From Methylibium rhizosphaerae (GTDB taxonomy: Bacteria > Pseudomonadota > Gammaproteobacteria > Burkholderiales > Burkholderiaceae_C): 52,994 nucleotides of DNA. Location of the stretch: positions 1 through 52,994 of the forward strand of contig NZ_SWAR01000038.1 in the NCBI RefSeq assembly GCF_006386545.1, in the 5' to 3' direction. Below are positions 29,184 to 38,820 of the stretch, one piece after another; position 1 is the stretch's first letter; each line of letters begins with the position of its first letter. The position numbers and the translations under genes are program-made. A model generated the notes under the pieces. That model had not been told where the DNA came from. It made no database searches and was given only the letters and a program-made list of their open reading frames with translations.

Positions 29184-30523
29184 CGTGCACCGCCCTTCGT
29201 GTTGTTCGCAGACAGGCGGAACTCGGCCGCCTGCGCATGCGCCTGCAGGCCTTCGCCATAGGCCAGCTCGGCCGCGATGGTGCCCAGCACCTGGGCCCCC
29301 GCTTCGCTCACCTCGATGAGGCTGGAGCGCTTCTGGAAGTCGTACACGCCCAGCGGCGACGAGAAGCGTGCCGTGCCCGAGGTGGGCAGCACGTGGTTGG
29401 GGCCTGCGCAATAGTCGCCCAGGCTTTCGCTGGTGTAGGCGCCCAGGAAGATGGCGCCGGCATGCCGCAGCAACGGCTCCCAGCGGTGCGGGTCGCGCGA
29501 GCTCACCTCGAGGTGCTCGGGCGCGATGCGGTTGCTGATCTCGCAGGCCTCTTCCATGCTGCGGGTGCGGATCAGCGCGCCGCGGCCTTCGAGCGAGGCG
29601 CGGATGATGCCTTGCCGCGGCATGCCCGGCAGCAGGCGCTCGATCGCGGCCTTCACTTCGGCGATGTAGCCGGCATCGGGGCACAGCAGGATGCTCTGCG
29701 CCAGCTCGTCGTGTTCGGCCTGGCTGAAGAGGTCCATCGCCACCCAGTCGGCCGGCGTGGAGCCGTCGGCCAGCACCAGGATCTCGCTGGGCCCGGCGAT
29801 CATGTCGATGCCTACCTGTCCGAACACGTGCTTCTTGGCCGAGGCCACGTAGGCATTGCCCGGGCCGGTGATCTTGTCGACCCGCGGCACGGTGGCTGTG
29901 CCGTACGCGAGCGCGGCCACTGCCTGCGCGCCGCCGAGGGTGTAGGCACGGTGCACGCCGGCCACATAGGCCGCGGCCAGCACCAGCGGGTTCTTCTCGC
30001 CGCGCGGCGTGGGCACCACCATGACGATCTCGCCGACACCGGCCACCTGGGCCGGCACCACGTTCATGAGCACGCTGGACGGATACGCCGCCTTGCCGCC
30101 GGGCACGTACACGCCCACGCGGTCGAGCGGCGTGACCTTCTGGCCCAGCAGCGTGCCGTCTGCGTCGCGGTAGCTCCAGCTGCGGCCGCAGGCTTCGAGC
30201 TGGCGCTCGTGATAGGCCCGCACCCGCGCGGCGGCCGCTTCGAGCGCGCTGCGCTGCGCCGGCGTGATGGCCTCGAAGGCGGCCTTGAGCTCGTCGCGCG
30301 ACAGCTCCAGGGCCGCCACCGAGGCGGCCTCCAGCGCATCGAAGCGCGCGGTGTACTCCAGCACCGCGGCGTCGCCGCGCGCCTTCACGTCGGCCAGGAT
30401 GGCCTTCACCCTTTCCTCGATCGCATGGTCTTCTTCCGCCGACCAGTGCAGCACGCGCTGGAATTCGGCATCGAAGCCGGGCGCGCTGGTTTGCAGTTGG
30501 CGGATGTTGACCGGGGAGGACAT
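29180..30523 (-). CDS. hisD: Histidinol dehydrogenase
   Basis: A 447-residue NAD-dependent zinc enzyme making the last two oxidations to histidine. Signatures are [34 protein letters not shown]-type sequence (split here: GPGNAYVA and [11 protein letters not shown]), [13 protein letters not shown] and the late [13 protein letters not shown]. The start [13 protein letters not shown] at 30523 has a GGGGAGGA Shine-Dalgarno on the gene strand. It lies eight bases after the hisG stop. Confidence 0.97.
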   Translation of the reverse strand: MSSPVNIRQLQTSAPGFDAEFQRVLHWSAEEDHAIEERVKAILADVKARGDAAVLEYTARFDALEAASVAALELSRDELKAAFEAITPAQRSALEAAAARVRAYHERQLEACGRSWSYRDADGTLLGQKVTPLDRVGVYVPGGKAAYPSSVLMNVVPAQVAGVGEIVMVVPTPRGEKNPLVLAAAYVAGVHRAYTLGGAQAVAALAYGTATVPRVDKITGPGNAYVASAKKHVFGQVGIDMIAGPSEILVLADGSTPADWVAMDLFSQAEHDELAQSILLCPDAGYIAEVKAAIERLLPGMPRQGIIRASLEGRGALIRTRSMEEACEISNRIAPEHLEVSSRDPHRWEPLLRHAGAIFLGAYTSESLGDYCAGPNHVLPTSGTARFSSPLGVYDFQKRSSLIEVSEAGAQVLGTIAAELAYGEGLQAHAQAAEFRLSANNTKGGAR

Positions 30524-30531
30524 GGTGTTTC

Positions 30532-31166
30532 CTATCGGATGGCGGTTGAGAAAGCGTCGATGAGCGGCCGGATGGCGTCGCGCTTCAACTTGAGCGCGGC
30601 CTGGTTGACGACGAGGCGCGAGGAGATGTCCATGATCTTCTCGACCTCGACGAGGTGGTTGGCCTTGAGCGTGCTGCCGGTGGACACGAGGTCGACGATG
30701 GCGTCGGCCAGGCCGGTGAGCGGCGCCAGTTCCATCGAGCCGTAGAGCTTGATCAGGTCGACGTGCACGCCCTTGTCGGCGAAGTGGTCGCGCGCCACGC
30801 TCACGTACTTGGTGGCCACGCGGATGCGCGAGCCCTGCTTCACCGCCGCGGCGTAGTCGAAGTCGGCCCGCACCGCCACGCTCATGCGGCACTTGGCGAT
30901 CTGCAGGTCGAGCGGCTGGTACAGGCCCTCGCCGCCGTGTTCGAGCAGCACGTCCTTGCCGGCAACGCCCAGGTCGGCGCCGCCGTACTGCACATAGGTC
31001 GGCACGTCGGTGGCGCGCACCAGCACCACCCGCACGTCGGGCCGGGAGGTGGGCAGGATCAGCTTGCGGGAGGTTTCCGGGTCTTCGGTCACCTCGATGC
31101 CCGCGGCCTTCAGCAGCGGCAGGGTTTCCTCGAAGATGCGGCCCTTCGACAGCGCCAGCGTCAGCA

Positions 31167-31170
<4 letters not shown>
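30532..31170 (-). CDS. hisG: ATP phosphoribosyltransferase, short form
   Basis: A 212-residue HisG that catalyses the committed step, ATP plus PRPP. It is the short form without the C-terminal ACT-like regulatory domain. Such enzymes work and are feedback-inhibited only as an octamer with HisZ, whose gene is not in this window. Motifs are [31 protein letters not shown] and the PRPP loop [18 protein letters not shown]. The start overlaps the murA stop by four bases, so murA and the his genes are coupled. Confidence 0.97.
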
Positions 31171-32432
<1,262 letters not shown>

Positions 32433-32540
32433 GGTGTGGGCTTCATCGAGGAGCCTCAGCATCCATGCGCTTGCCCGGACCGACACCCCGCTTGCGCGAG
32501 ATGGCCCACAAGCCGCGCAGAAGATGCAGCGGCTTGAGTG

Positions 32541-32807
32541 TCAGTGGTGGTGGCCTTGGGTGGAGGTGGTCTGGGCCCACTCCGCCGGTGTCAGCGTCTT
32601 CATCGACAGGGCGTGGATTTGCTCACGCATTCTATCGCCCAGCGCCTGGTAGACGCGCTGGTGGCGCGCGACGCGGGTCTTGCCCTCGAAGTCGCGCGAG
32701 ACGATGGTGGCGAAGAAGTGGCGGCCATCCCCCTCGACCTGCAGGTGTTCGCAGGCGAGGCCTTGCGCGATGTAGCGCTCGACTTCCTGGGGGGTGGGGT
32801 CCGACAT
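32541..32807 (-). CDS. ibaG: BolA/IbaG family protein
   Basis: An 88-residue BolA-fold protein. The family core is HLQVEGDGRHFFATIVSRDFEG followed by ARHQRVYQALGDRM, with the conserved His that ligates Fe-S clusters together with a monothiol glutaredoxin. Position directly upstream of murA is that of ibaG (yrbA) in E. coli, so I prefer IbaG to BolA proper. The C-terminus ends in a His-rich tail. It lies 13 bases after the ABC permease gene and 108 bases before murA. Confidence 0.9.
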   Translation of the reverse strand: MSDPTPQEVERYIAQGLACEHLQVEGDGRHFFATIVSRDFEGKTRVARHQRVYQALGDRMREQIHALSMKTLTPAEWAQTTSTQGHHH

Positions 32808-32820
32808 GATGGGCGAGATT

Positions 32821-33582
32821 CTAGTGCCGCAGCTTGTAGCCGCTTTTCAGCAGGGCCAGCGCGACGCCGGCCACGGCCAGGAAGCTCGCGCTCACGATGC
32901 CCAGACTCAGCCACGGCGACACGTCGCTCTGGCCGAAGAAGCCGCGGCGGAAGCCGTCGATCATGTAGAAGAACGGGTTCAGGTGGCTCACCCCCTGCCA
33001 GAACCCGGGCAGCGAATGCACCGAGTAGAAGACGCCGGCCAGGAAGGTCATCGGCATGATGAGGAAGTTCTGGAAGGCGGCCATCTGGTCGAACTTCTCG
33101 GCCCACAGCCCCGCCACCAGCCCGAGCGAGCCGAGCATGCCCGCGCCCAGCACCGCGAACACCACGACCCACCAGGGCTCGGCCAGGTGCAGCGGCGCGA
33201 ACCACACCGTCACCAGGAACACGCCCAGCCCCACCACCACGCCGCGCACGACCGAGGCGCCCACATAGGCCACGAACCAGGCCCAGTGGCTGAGCGGCGT
33301 GACCAGCAGGAACACGAGGTTGCCGGTGATCTTGCTCTGGATGAGAGACGACGAGCTGTTGGCGAACGAGTTCTGCAGCACGCTCATCATCACCAGGCCG
33401 GGGATCAGGAAGCTGGTGTAGCCCACCTGGTCGTAGACCTTGACGTGGTCCTCGAGCACGTGGCCGAAGATCAGCAGGTACAGCACCGCGGTGAGCACCG
33501 GGGCGGCCACCGTCTGGAAGGCCACCTTCCAGAAGCGCAGGATCTCCTTGCGGAACAGTGTGGAGGCGCCGGCGAGGTTCAT
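32821..33582 (-). CDS. ABC-2 type exporter permease (YadH-like)
   Basis: A 253-residue permease with six predicted helices of the ABC-2 type. Landmarks are FLIPGLVMMSVLQNSFANSSSSL, MTFLAGVFYSVHSLPGFWQ and LNPFFYMIDGFRRGFFG, all typical of YadH/NodJ-like exporters. The start at 33582 overlaps the ATPase stop by four bases, so the pair is translated together. Substrate unknown. In other Burkholderiales this pair follows the mla phospholipid genes, which are not here. Confidence 0.92.
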   Translation of the reverse strand: MNLAGASTLFRKEILRFWKVAFQTVAAPVLTAVLYLLIFGHVLEDHVKVYDQVGYTSFLIPGLVMMSVLQNSFANSSSSLIQSKITGNLVFLLVTPLSHWAWFVAYVGASVVRGVVVGLGVFLVTVWFAPLHLAEPWWVVVFAVLGAGMLGSLGLVAGLWAEKFDQMAAFQNFLIMPMTFLAGVFYSVHSLPGFWQGVSHLNPFFYMIDGFRRGFFGQSDVSPWLSLGIVSASFLAVAGVALALLKSGYKLRH

Positions 33583-34535
33583 GCTGCGACCCTGCGGGCG
33601 GCAGCCACCACGGTGTCCAGCGGCATCGGCGAGCTGTGCGATTGCATGATTTCGAGGAACACGTCTTCCAGGTCGGCGCGGCCGATCTCGAGGTCTTCGA
33701 CCCGCACGCCGGCACCGCGCAGCAGGCCGAGCAGCGTCTCGACCTCGGCCGCGTCGTGGGCCGTGACCTGCACGATGCGGCCGGTGACGCGCGCCTGCGC
33801 GGCCACCGCGGCCGGCAGGGGGTCGTCGGTCTTGAAGCGCAGCATGGTGCTCGCCGTGCCCGCGAGCAGGTTGGAGGTGCGGTCGAGCGCGACCACGCTG
33901 CCCTGCTTGAGCATGGCGATGCGGCCGCACAACGCCTCGGCTTCCTCGAGGTAGTGGGTGGTCAGCAGCACGGTGTGGCCCTGCCGGTTGAGCCGGGCGA
34001 CGAACTGCCACAGCGTCTGGCGAAGCTCGACGTCCACCCCGGCGGTCGGCTCGTCGAGCACGATGACCGGCGGGCGGTGCACCAGCGCCTGGGCCACCAG
34101 CACGCGGCGCTTCATGCCGCCCGACAGCTGGCGCATGTTGGCATTGGCCTTGTCGGCGAGACCGAGGTTTTCGAGCAGCTCGTCGATCCAGGCGTCGTTG
34201 TTCTTCACGCCGAAGTAGCCGCTCTGGATGCGCAAGGTCTCGCGCACGCTGAAGAACGGGTCGAACACCAGCTCCTGCGGCACGATGCCCAGCGACTTGC
34301 GGGCGGCGGCGTAGTCGGTCACCACATCGTGGCCGTGCACCGTCACCGAGCCGGCCGTGGCGCGGCTCAGGCCGGCGAGGATGCTGATGAGCGTGGTCTT
34401 GCCGGCGCCGTTGGGCCCCAGCAGGCCGAAAAACTCGCCGGCTTCGATGTCGAAGCTCACGCCCTGCAGCGCGCGCACGTCGCCGCGGGGGGAGCTGTAG
34501 GTCTTGGAAACGTGCTGGAAGGAAACGGCGGGCAT
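33579..34535 (-). CDS. ABC exporter ATP-binding protein (YadG-like)
   Basis: A 318-residue ATPase. Walker A is GPNGAGKTT, the signature is RQLSGGMKRR, Walker B is VIVLDEPTAGVD and the H-loop is TTHYLEEAE. An extra C-terminal domain of about 90 residues is typical of this exporter class. The start MPAVSFQHVSKTY at 34535 is the family N-terminus; 18 further upstream codons are open but unlikely. It is the first gene of the minus-strand murA-his run and is divergent from the TetR gene. Confidence 0.94.
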   Translation of the reverse strand: MPAVSFQHVSKTYSSPRGDVRALQGVSFDIEAGEFFGLLGPNGAGKTTLISILAGLSRATAGSVTVHGHDVVTDYAAARKSLGIVPQELVFDPFFSVRETLRIQSGYFGVKNNDAWIDELLENLGLADKANANMRQLSGGMKRRVLVAQALVHRPPVIVLDEPTAGVDVELRQTLWQFVARLNRQGHTVLLTTHYLEEAEALCGRIAMLKQGSVVALDRTSNLLAGTASTMLRFKTDDPLPAAVAAQARVTGRIVQVTAHDAAEVETLLGLLRGAGVRVEDLEIGRADLEDVFLEIMQSHSSPMPLDTVVAAARRVAA

Positions 34536-34603
34536 GGGGTGTCGGATTGTAGGCAGCACCCTTCCGCTCCGCTGCCGTAGGGGAAGCACTCTCCTGCTCC
34601 CCG

Positions 34604-34632
34604 TTGGACGGGGCGTGCGTCGATGCTAGATT
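34604..34632 (+). promoter_or_regulatory. Sigma-70 promoter of the TetR gene
   Basis: TTGGAC (-35, 34604-34609), a 17-base spacer, and TAGATT (-10, 34627-34632) preceded by TGC make the best sigma-70-like match found in the window. Transcription would begin near 34639, 20 bases before the ATG. It lies in the 123-base gap divergent from the ABC ATPase gene. Confidence 0.6.
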
Positions 34633-34658
34633 GGCAGCCCCGAAAGACAGGGTCGCCC

Positions 34659-35327
34659 ATGAGTTCGAGGACCAACAAGAAGGAACCGCGCCGCACTGCC
34701 GAGCGCATCCTTGAAGTCACGCTGGAGCTGTTCAACCGCTTCGGCGAACCCAACGTCTCGACGACGCTGATCTCCGCCGAGCTGAACATCAGCCCCGGCA
34801 ACCTGTACTACCACTACCCCGCGAAGGACGAGCTGATCAACAGCCTGTTCGACCGCTACGAGCGCGCCCTCAACGAACTGCTCAATGCGGCCGACAACGT
34901 GAAGAACGTGGAGGATGCGTGGCTGTTCTTCCACATGTTCTTCGAGCTGATCTGGCAGTACCGCTTCCTGTACCGCGACCTGAACGACCTGCTGTCGAAG
35001 AACCGGCGCCTCGAAACGCATTTCCAGTTCGTGCTGAAGAACAAGCAGCAGGCGGTGCGCGCTGTGCTCGACGGCCTGAGCCGCCACCAGAGCATCCGCA
35101 TCGACGCCCGGGAGTCAGAGCCGGTGGCGACCTCCATGGTGGTGGTGCTGACCTACTGGCTGAGCTACGAATACGTGCGCGATCCGCGCAAGGCGCTGGA
35201 GCCCGAAAGCGCCAATGCCGCCCTCATGCGCGGTGCCTACCACGTGCTGAGCCTGCTGCTGCCCTATCTCGAAGCCTCGCAGCGTGCCCACATGCTGTCG
35301 CTGGTGGGCAGCTACGCCAAGAACTGA
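34659..35327 (+). CDS. TetR/AcrR family transcriptional regulator
   Basis: A 222-residue regulator. The N-terminal HTH is in RRTAERILEVTLELFNRFGEP and LISAELNISPGNLYYHYPAKDELI. The ligand domain (about 75-222) is rich in aromatics (WLFFHMFFELIWQYRFLYRDL), consistent with a long hydrophobic or acyl ligand. It is followed 27 bases later by the TPR-like gene, and then by a wax-ester synthase and ACBP, so control of storage-lipid or acyl-CoA metabolism is a reasonable guess. Start chosen at MSSRTNKKEPRR; 12 upstream codons overlap the promoter. Confidence 0.9.
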   Translation: MSSRTNKKEPRRTAERILEVTLELFNRFGEPNVSTTLISAELNISPGNLYYHYPAKDELINSLFDRYERALNELLNAADNVKNVEDAWLFFHMFFELIWQYRFLYRDLNDLLSKNRRLETHFQFVLKNKQQAVRAVLDGLSRHQSIRIDARESEPVATSMVVVLTYWLSYEYVRDPRKALEPESANAALMRGAYHVLSLLLPYLEASQRAHMLSLVGSYAKN

Positions 35328-35354
35328 AACCGAACACGACCGAGGAGACACCCC

Positions 35355-36128
35355 ATGGCCAAGTGGACCGCCTTTCCGTACGACAGCGACGTCTACCGTC
35401 ACGATGCAGCCGCCCTCAAGAAGCACTGGGCGCGGCTGCACGCCGGCGACGCCGAACCCTTTCCGAAGGACGCCGCCGTCATCGAGGCCTGGGCGCTCTT
35501 TCATGCGGGGGACTTCCAGAAGGCGGCGGAGGCCGGCCTGAAGGCGGGCGGCGCCGGCCTCACGGTGGCCAACAAGGCCCAGGCCATCTATGCCAACTAC
35601 CTCGAGAAGAGCGAAAAGAAGAAGCTGGAGCTCTTCATGGAGGTGGCCGAGCGGGCCGAGGCTCAGCAGGCCGAGGAGCCGAAAAACGCCAACGCCTACT
35701 ACTGGCAGGCCTATGCGCTGGGCCGCTACAGCCAGGGCATCAGCGTGGCCAAGGCGCTGGCCCAGGGCCTGGGCGGCAAGGTGAAGGCCGCGCTCGAAAC
35801 CGCCATCAAGCTGGCCCCCAAGCATGCCGACGCGCACATCGCGCTGGGCACCTTCCATGCCGAGGTGATCGACAAGGTGGGCAAGCTGCTGGGCAAGACC
35901 CAGGGCGCAGACGCCGCCACCGGGCTGAAGATGTTCCAGCAGGCGCTGAAGCTCAACCCCAGCTCCGCCATCGCGCGGGTGGAATATGCCAACGGCCTGG
36001 TGATGCTCGAAGGCGACAAGAAGATGAAGGAAGCCGAGAAGCTCTATGCCGAGGCGGCCGCCTGCGAGCCGGCCGACGCGATGGAGCGGCTCGACGTGGA
36101 GATGGCGAAGGCCGAGCTGGAAGACTAG
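35355..36128 (+). CDS. TPR-like repeat protein of unknown function
   Basis: A 257-residue soluble protein with no signal peptide. Helical repeats are visible at about 38-65, 107-150 (NAYYWQAYALGRYSQGIS), 155-175 (HADAHIALGTFHAEVID) and 190-235 (ALKLNPSSAIARVEYANGL), in the A-x-x-x-[YF]-G/A pattern of tetratricopeptide repeats. I know homologues only as hypothetical proteins in Burkholderiales. It is probably cotranscribed with the TetR gene (27-base gap, GAGGAGAC Shine-Dalgarno). It converges on the wax-ester synthase gene. A scaffold role is possible; no activity can be assigned. Confidence 0.82.
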   Translation: MAKWTAFPYDSDVYRHDAAALKKHWARLHAGDAEPFPKDAAVIEAWALFHAGDFQKAAEAGLKAGGAGLTVANKAQAIYANYLEKSEKKKLELFMEVAERAEAQQAEEPKNANAYYWQAYALGRYSQGISVAKALAQGLGGKVKAALETAIKLAPKHADAHIALGTFHAEVIDKVGKLLGKTQGADAATGLKMFQQALKLNPSSAIARVEYANGLVMLEGDKKMKEAEKLYAEAAACEPADAMERLDVEMAKAELED

Positions 36129-36131
36129 AAG

Positions 36132-36153
36132 CCGGGAAGACAGCACCCCGGCC
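36132..36153. terminator. Hairpin between convergent TPR and wax-synthase genes
   Basis: GCCGGG (36132-36137) and CCCGGC (36148-36153) form a 6-bp GC stem with a 10-base loop in the 31-base gap between two converging genes. There is no T-tract on either side, so this is at best a weak bidirectional terminator. Confidence 0.3.
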
Positions 36154-36159
36154 GGTGGC

Positions 36160-37602
36160 TCAGTGCGCCTCGTCCCCCCAGGGGAGCATCAGCGTCACCA
36201 TCAGCAGCTTCTCGAACTCCGGGGCGAAGCGGGCGATGATGTTCTCGGGGTCGGGGCAGAGCTTGCTGTCGGTGATGAGGCCGAACTGCACCCCGCCGCC
36301 GTACGACAGGATGCTCACTCCCATGCCGATGTCGCCCGACTGCGGCACCCAGAACATCACCTGCTTGAGCGTGGCGCCGCAGAACTTGAGCGGCTCCCTC
36401 GGCCCCGGCACGTTGGTCATCACCGCGGTGGCCTTCCTGGCAAACAGGTTCAGCAGCGCGTGCTGCACCGGCTTGATGAGCAGGCCCGCCATCGCCAGCA
36501 CGGCAAAGGCCAGCAGCGGCTGGTAGCTGCCCTTCAGCTCGTTCATGCGGGCACGCACCGCGTACACCCGCTCGATCGGGTTGCCGATGCCGATGGGCAG
36601 CACCAGCGGCACCAGCCCGAAGCGGTTGCCCAGCTGATGGGCCTTCTCGAGCGGGCGCAGGTTCACCGGCACCATCGCGCGGATCTCCTTGCCTGCAGTG
36701 ACGTCGCCCTTGGCCTCGAGGTAGCCGCCGATCGCGCCGGCCGCGCAGGCCAGCAGCACGTCGTTGATCGAACAGCCGAGCGCCCGACCGATCGCCTTCA
36801 CGTCGTCGAGCGGGATCGGTTCGCACCAGGCGACCCGCTTGGCACGGCCGGGCTTGCCCTTCAGCGGCGTGGGCGAGTCGTCCGGCATCAGCGCGAGCGC
36901 CGCCACGTCGCTCACCACCTGGTAGCCCGCGCGCGCCGCGTCGAGCGAGCCCACCAGCGGGTTGCCCGGGTTCGAAAGCATCTCCATCGACTTGGCCACA
37001 CCGTCGCCATACATGCCGATGGCCTTGATGGTGATGTCGGTGATGGGCTTGAGCACCGCATCGGCCAGCCAGTCGTTTTCACCCTCCGGCTTCTGCTGGC
37101 GCTCGGGCGGCGCCTTGCCGCCGTCGGTGATGGACAGCATCACCGAGATCAGCGCGATGCCGTCGGCAATGCAATGGTGGATGCGCGCGATGAGCGCGCT
37201 GCCCTGGTGGCCGTGTTCGTCGTGGTAGTGCTCCACCAGATGCAGCTGCCACAACGGCCGGTTCGGGTCGAGCGGCATGGCGGCCAGGTCGGCCACCCGC
37301 TGCTCGAGCGCGCGCTGCAGCGGCTGGCCGCGCTTCGGCGCGAGCTTCTCGCGCACCACATGGCGCTGCAGGTCGAATGCGGCATCGGCGACCCAGCTCG
37401 CCCCCATGGCGTCCTCGACCACCTTCTGGCGAAAGCGGCGGTACTTCAGCAGCCGCTCCTCCACCCGCTGGCACAACAGCTCGTAGGGCACGGCCGGCTC
37501 GAGCAGCCACACCCCGACGATCATCATCAGGTTGGCCTCGGTGTCCATGCGCAGCCAGGCGGTATCCACGCGCGACATGCGCTCGACGGCTTTCGTGGCC
37601 AT
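36160..37602 (-). CDS. Wax ester synthase / diacylglycerol acyltransferase (WS/DGAT)
   Basis: A 480-residue bifunctional acyltransferase that joins acyl-CoA to fatty alcohols or diacylglycerol, making wax esters or triacylglycerol. The active-site motif HHCIADG is at 142-148, with PLW in DPNRPLWQLHLVEHY. The second conserved element is the ND motif in CSINDVLLACAAGAIGGYL, and NVPGPREPL is typical of the C-terminal half. It is divergent from the acyl-CoA-binding protein gene across 97 bases, which makes functional sense because ACBP buffers its substrate. Confidence 0.95.
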   Translation of the reverse strand: MATKAVERMSRVDTAWLRMDTEANLMMIVGVWLLEPAVPYELLCQRVEERLLKYRRFRQKVVEDAMGASWVADAAFDLQRHVVREKLAPKRGQPLQRALEQRVADLAAMPLDPNRPLWQLHLVEHYHDEHGHQGSALIARIHHCIADGIALISVMLSITDGGKAPPERQQKPEGENDWLADAVLKPITDITIKAIGMYGDGVAKSMEMLSNPGNPLVGSLDAARAGYQVVSDVAALALMPDDSPTPLKGKPGRAKRVAWCEPIPLDDVKAIGRALGCSINDVLLACAAGAIGGYLEAKGDVTAGKEIRAMVPVNLRPLEKAHQLGNRFGLVPLVLPIGIGNPIERVYAVRARMNELKGSYQPLLAFAVLAMAGLLIKPVQHALLNLFARKATAVMTNVPGPREPLKFCGATLKQVMFWVPQSGDIGMGVSILSYGGGVQFGLITDSKLCPDPENIIARFAPEFEKLLMVTLMLPWGDEAH

Positions 37603-37626
37603 GGGTCTCCTCGACGGATTTCTTGG

Positions 37627-37656
37627 TTGTTCGTTCTAGACGATGCTGGCTAAGAT
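37627..37656 (+). promoter_or_regulatory. Promoter of the acyl-CoA-binding protein gene
   Basis: TTGTTC (37627-37632), an 18-base spacer and TAAGAT (37651-37656) fit a sigma-70 promoter. It gives a leader of about 37 bases that includes an AGAGGAGAC Shine-Dalgarno. It lies in the 97-base gap shared with the divergent WS/DGAT gene. Confidence 0.5.
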
Positions 37657-37699
37657 GCCCGCCGTCAATCCGATTTTCTCTTCAGAGGAGACAAACACC

Positions 37700-37954
37700 A
37701 TGGCCGACCTGAAAGCCACGTTCGAGCAAGCCGTCGCCGAGTCCAAGCAGCTGCCCGAGAAGCCCGACAACATGACGCTGCTCAAGATCTATGCGCTGTA
37801 CAAGCAGGCCACGGCCGGCGACGTGGAAGGCAAGCGCCCCGGCTTCACCGACATGGTGGGTCGCGCCAAGTTCGACGCCTGGGACGCCCTGAAGGGCAAG
37901 TCCGGCGAAGAGGCGATGCAGGAATACATCGACCTCATCGAGTCCCTGAAGTAG
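37700..37954 (+). CDS. Acyl-CoA-binding protein
   Basis: An 84-residue four-helix ACBP, the normal family length. Conserved residues are seen in NMTLLKIYALYKQATAGDV (acyl-CoA headgroup contacts Tyr and Lys) and GRAKFDAWDALKGKSGEEAMQEYI. It binds long-chain acyl-CoA in the cytoplasm. Its divergent neighbour WS/DGAT consumes acyl-CoA, supporting a storage-lipid module. Start ATG 37700 has an excellent Shine-Dalgarno. Confidence 0.96.
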   Translation: MADLKATFEQAVAESKQLPEKPDNMTLLKIYALYKQATAGDVEGKRPGFTDMVGRAKFDAWDALKGKSGEEAMQEYIDLIESLK

Positions 37955-37969
37955 GTCCCTCCCCGTCAC

Positions 37970-38701
37970 TCACACCAGCGGGCGCGGCGGCAGCGGGCTT
38001 TCGTAGTAGTCGGCGAGCTGCTGCAGCGCATGCGGCTGCGGCAGGTACAGCCGGCCCCCGCGCAACGCATACAGTTCGAGCTGCCGCAGCCGGCTCATCG
38101 TCTTGTTGGTATGCACCAGCGACAGGCCGAGTGCATCGGCCAGGTGGCTCTGGTTCATCGGGAACGGCACGCCGCCCGACTCGTCCACCAGCCCCAGCAG
38201 GGTCGCCCGCTTGTGCAGGTGGATGAGCAGCATCGCCACCCGCTCCGCCGCGCTGCGCCGACCCACCGACACGAGGTTCATGTCGACGATGCGCTCCTCG
38301 TGCGCCGCCAGCCAGGTGACGTCGTAGCCCAGCCCCGGGTGGTTCTTGAAGAGGTCCCACAGGCCGGCGGCCGGGAAGACGCACAACTCCACGTCGGTGA
38401 GCGCCTCCACCCCGTGCGGCGACTGCTCGTTGAGCCGCTCCTGCAGTCCGAAGAAGTCGCCGGGCAGCAGGAAGTTGAGGATCTGGCGGCGGCCGTCGCT
38501 CAAGGTGCAGTAGCGGAAGGCCCAGCCCGAGAACAGCGTGAACAGCTCGCCCACCGCATGGCCTTCGTGCACCAGCGTGCTGCCCGATGGCAATGCGCGG
38601 TGGGCCTGCTTGAAGCTCTGGATGAACTCGATCTCCTGCGGCTCGTTGCTGCGGAAGCTCGGCAGTTGCCGCATCGGGCAATCGGCACAGGGCACGAACA
38701 T
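37970..38701 (-). CDS. Crp/Fnr family regulator, FNR-like but lacking one cluster cysteine
   Basis: A 243-residue regulator: cyclic-nucleotide-binding-like beta-roll (about 20-140), dimer helix and C-terminal HTH (SHLADALGLSLVHTNKTMSRLR). The N-terminus CADCPMRQLPSF aligns residue-for-residue with E. coli FNR C20-x2-C23-x5-C29: C5 and C8 match, but the third cysteine is P14. C107 falls at the spacing of FNR C122 (102 and 99 residues from C5 and C8). It therefore has three of four cluster ligands. Start at MFVPCADC; a longer frame has no support. It is divergent from the BLUF-like gene across 119 bases. Confidence 0.9.
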   Translation of the reverse strand: MFVPCADCPMRQLPSFRSNEPQEIEFIQSFKQAHRALPSGSTLVHEGHAVGELFTLFSGWAFRYCTLSDGRRQILNFLLPGDFFGLQERLNEQSPHGVEALTDVELCVFPAAGLWDLFKNHPGLGYDVTWLAAHEERIVDMNLVSVGRRSAAERVAMLLIHLHKRATLLGLVDESGGVPFPMNQSHLADALGLSLVHTNKTMSRLRQLELYALRGGRLYLPQPHALQQLADYYESPLPPRPLV

Positions 38702-38820
38702 GGCTTCTCCGGCAAGGGGCGCGGCGCTACGTCGTAAGACACAAGTACCGCCAGCCCCGGCGCATATGCTGGCACGACTCGACAACAACAGGAACAGCGG
38801 GAAGGACGGGGCGGCCGCCG

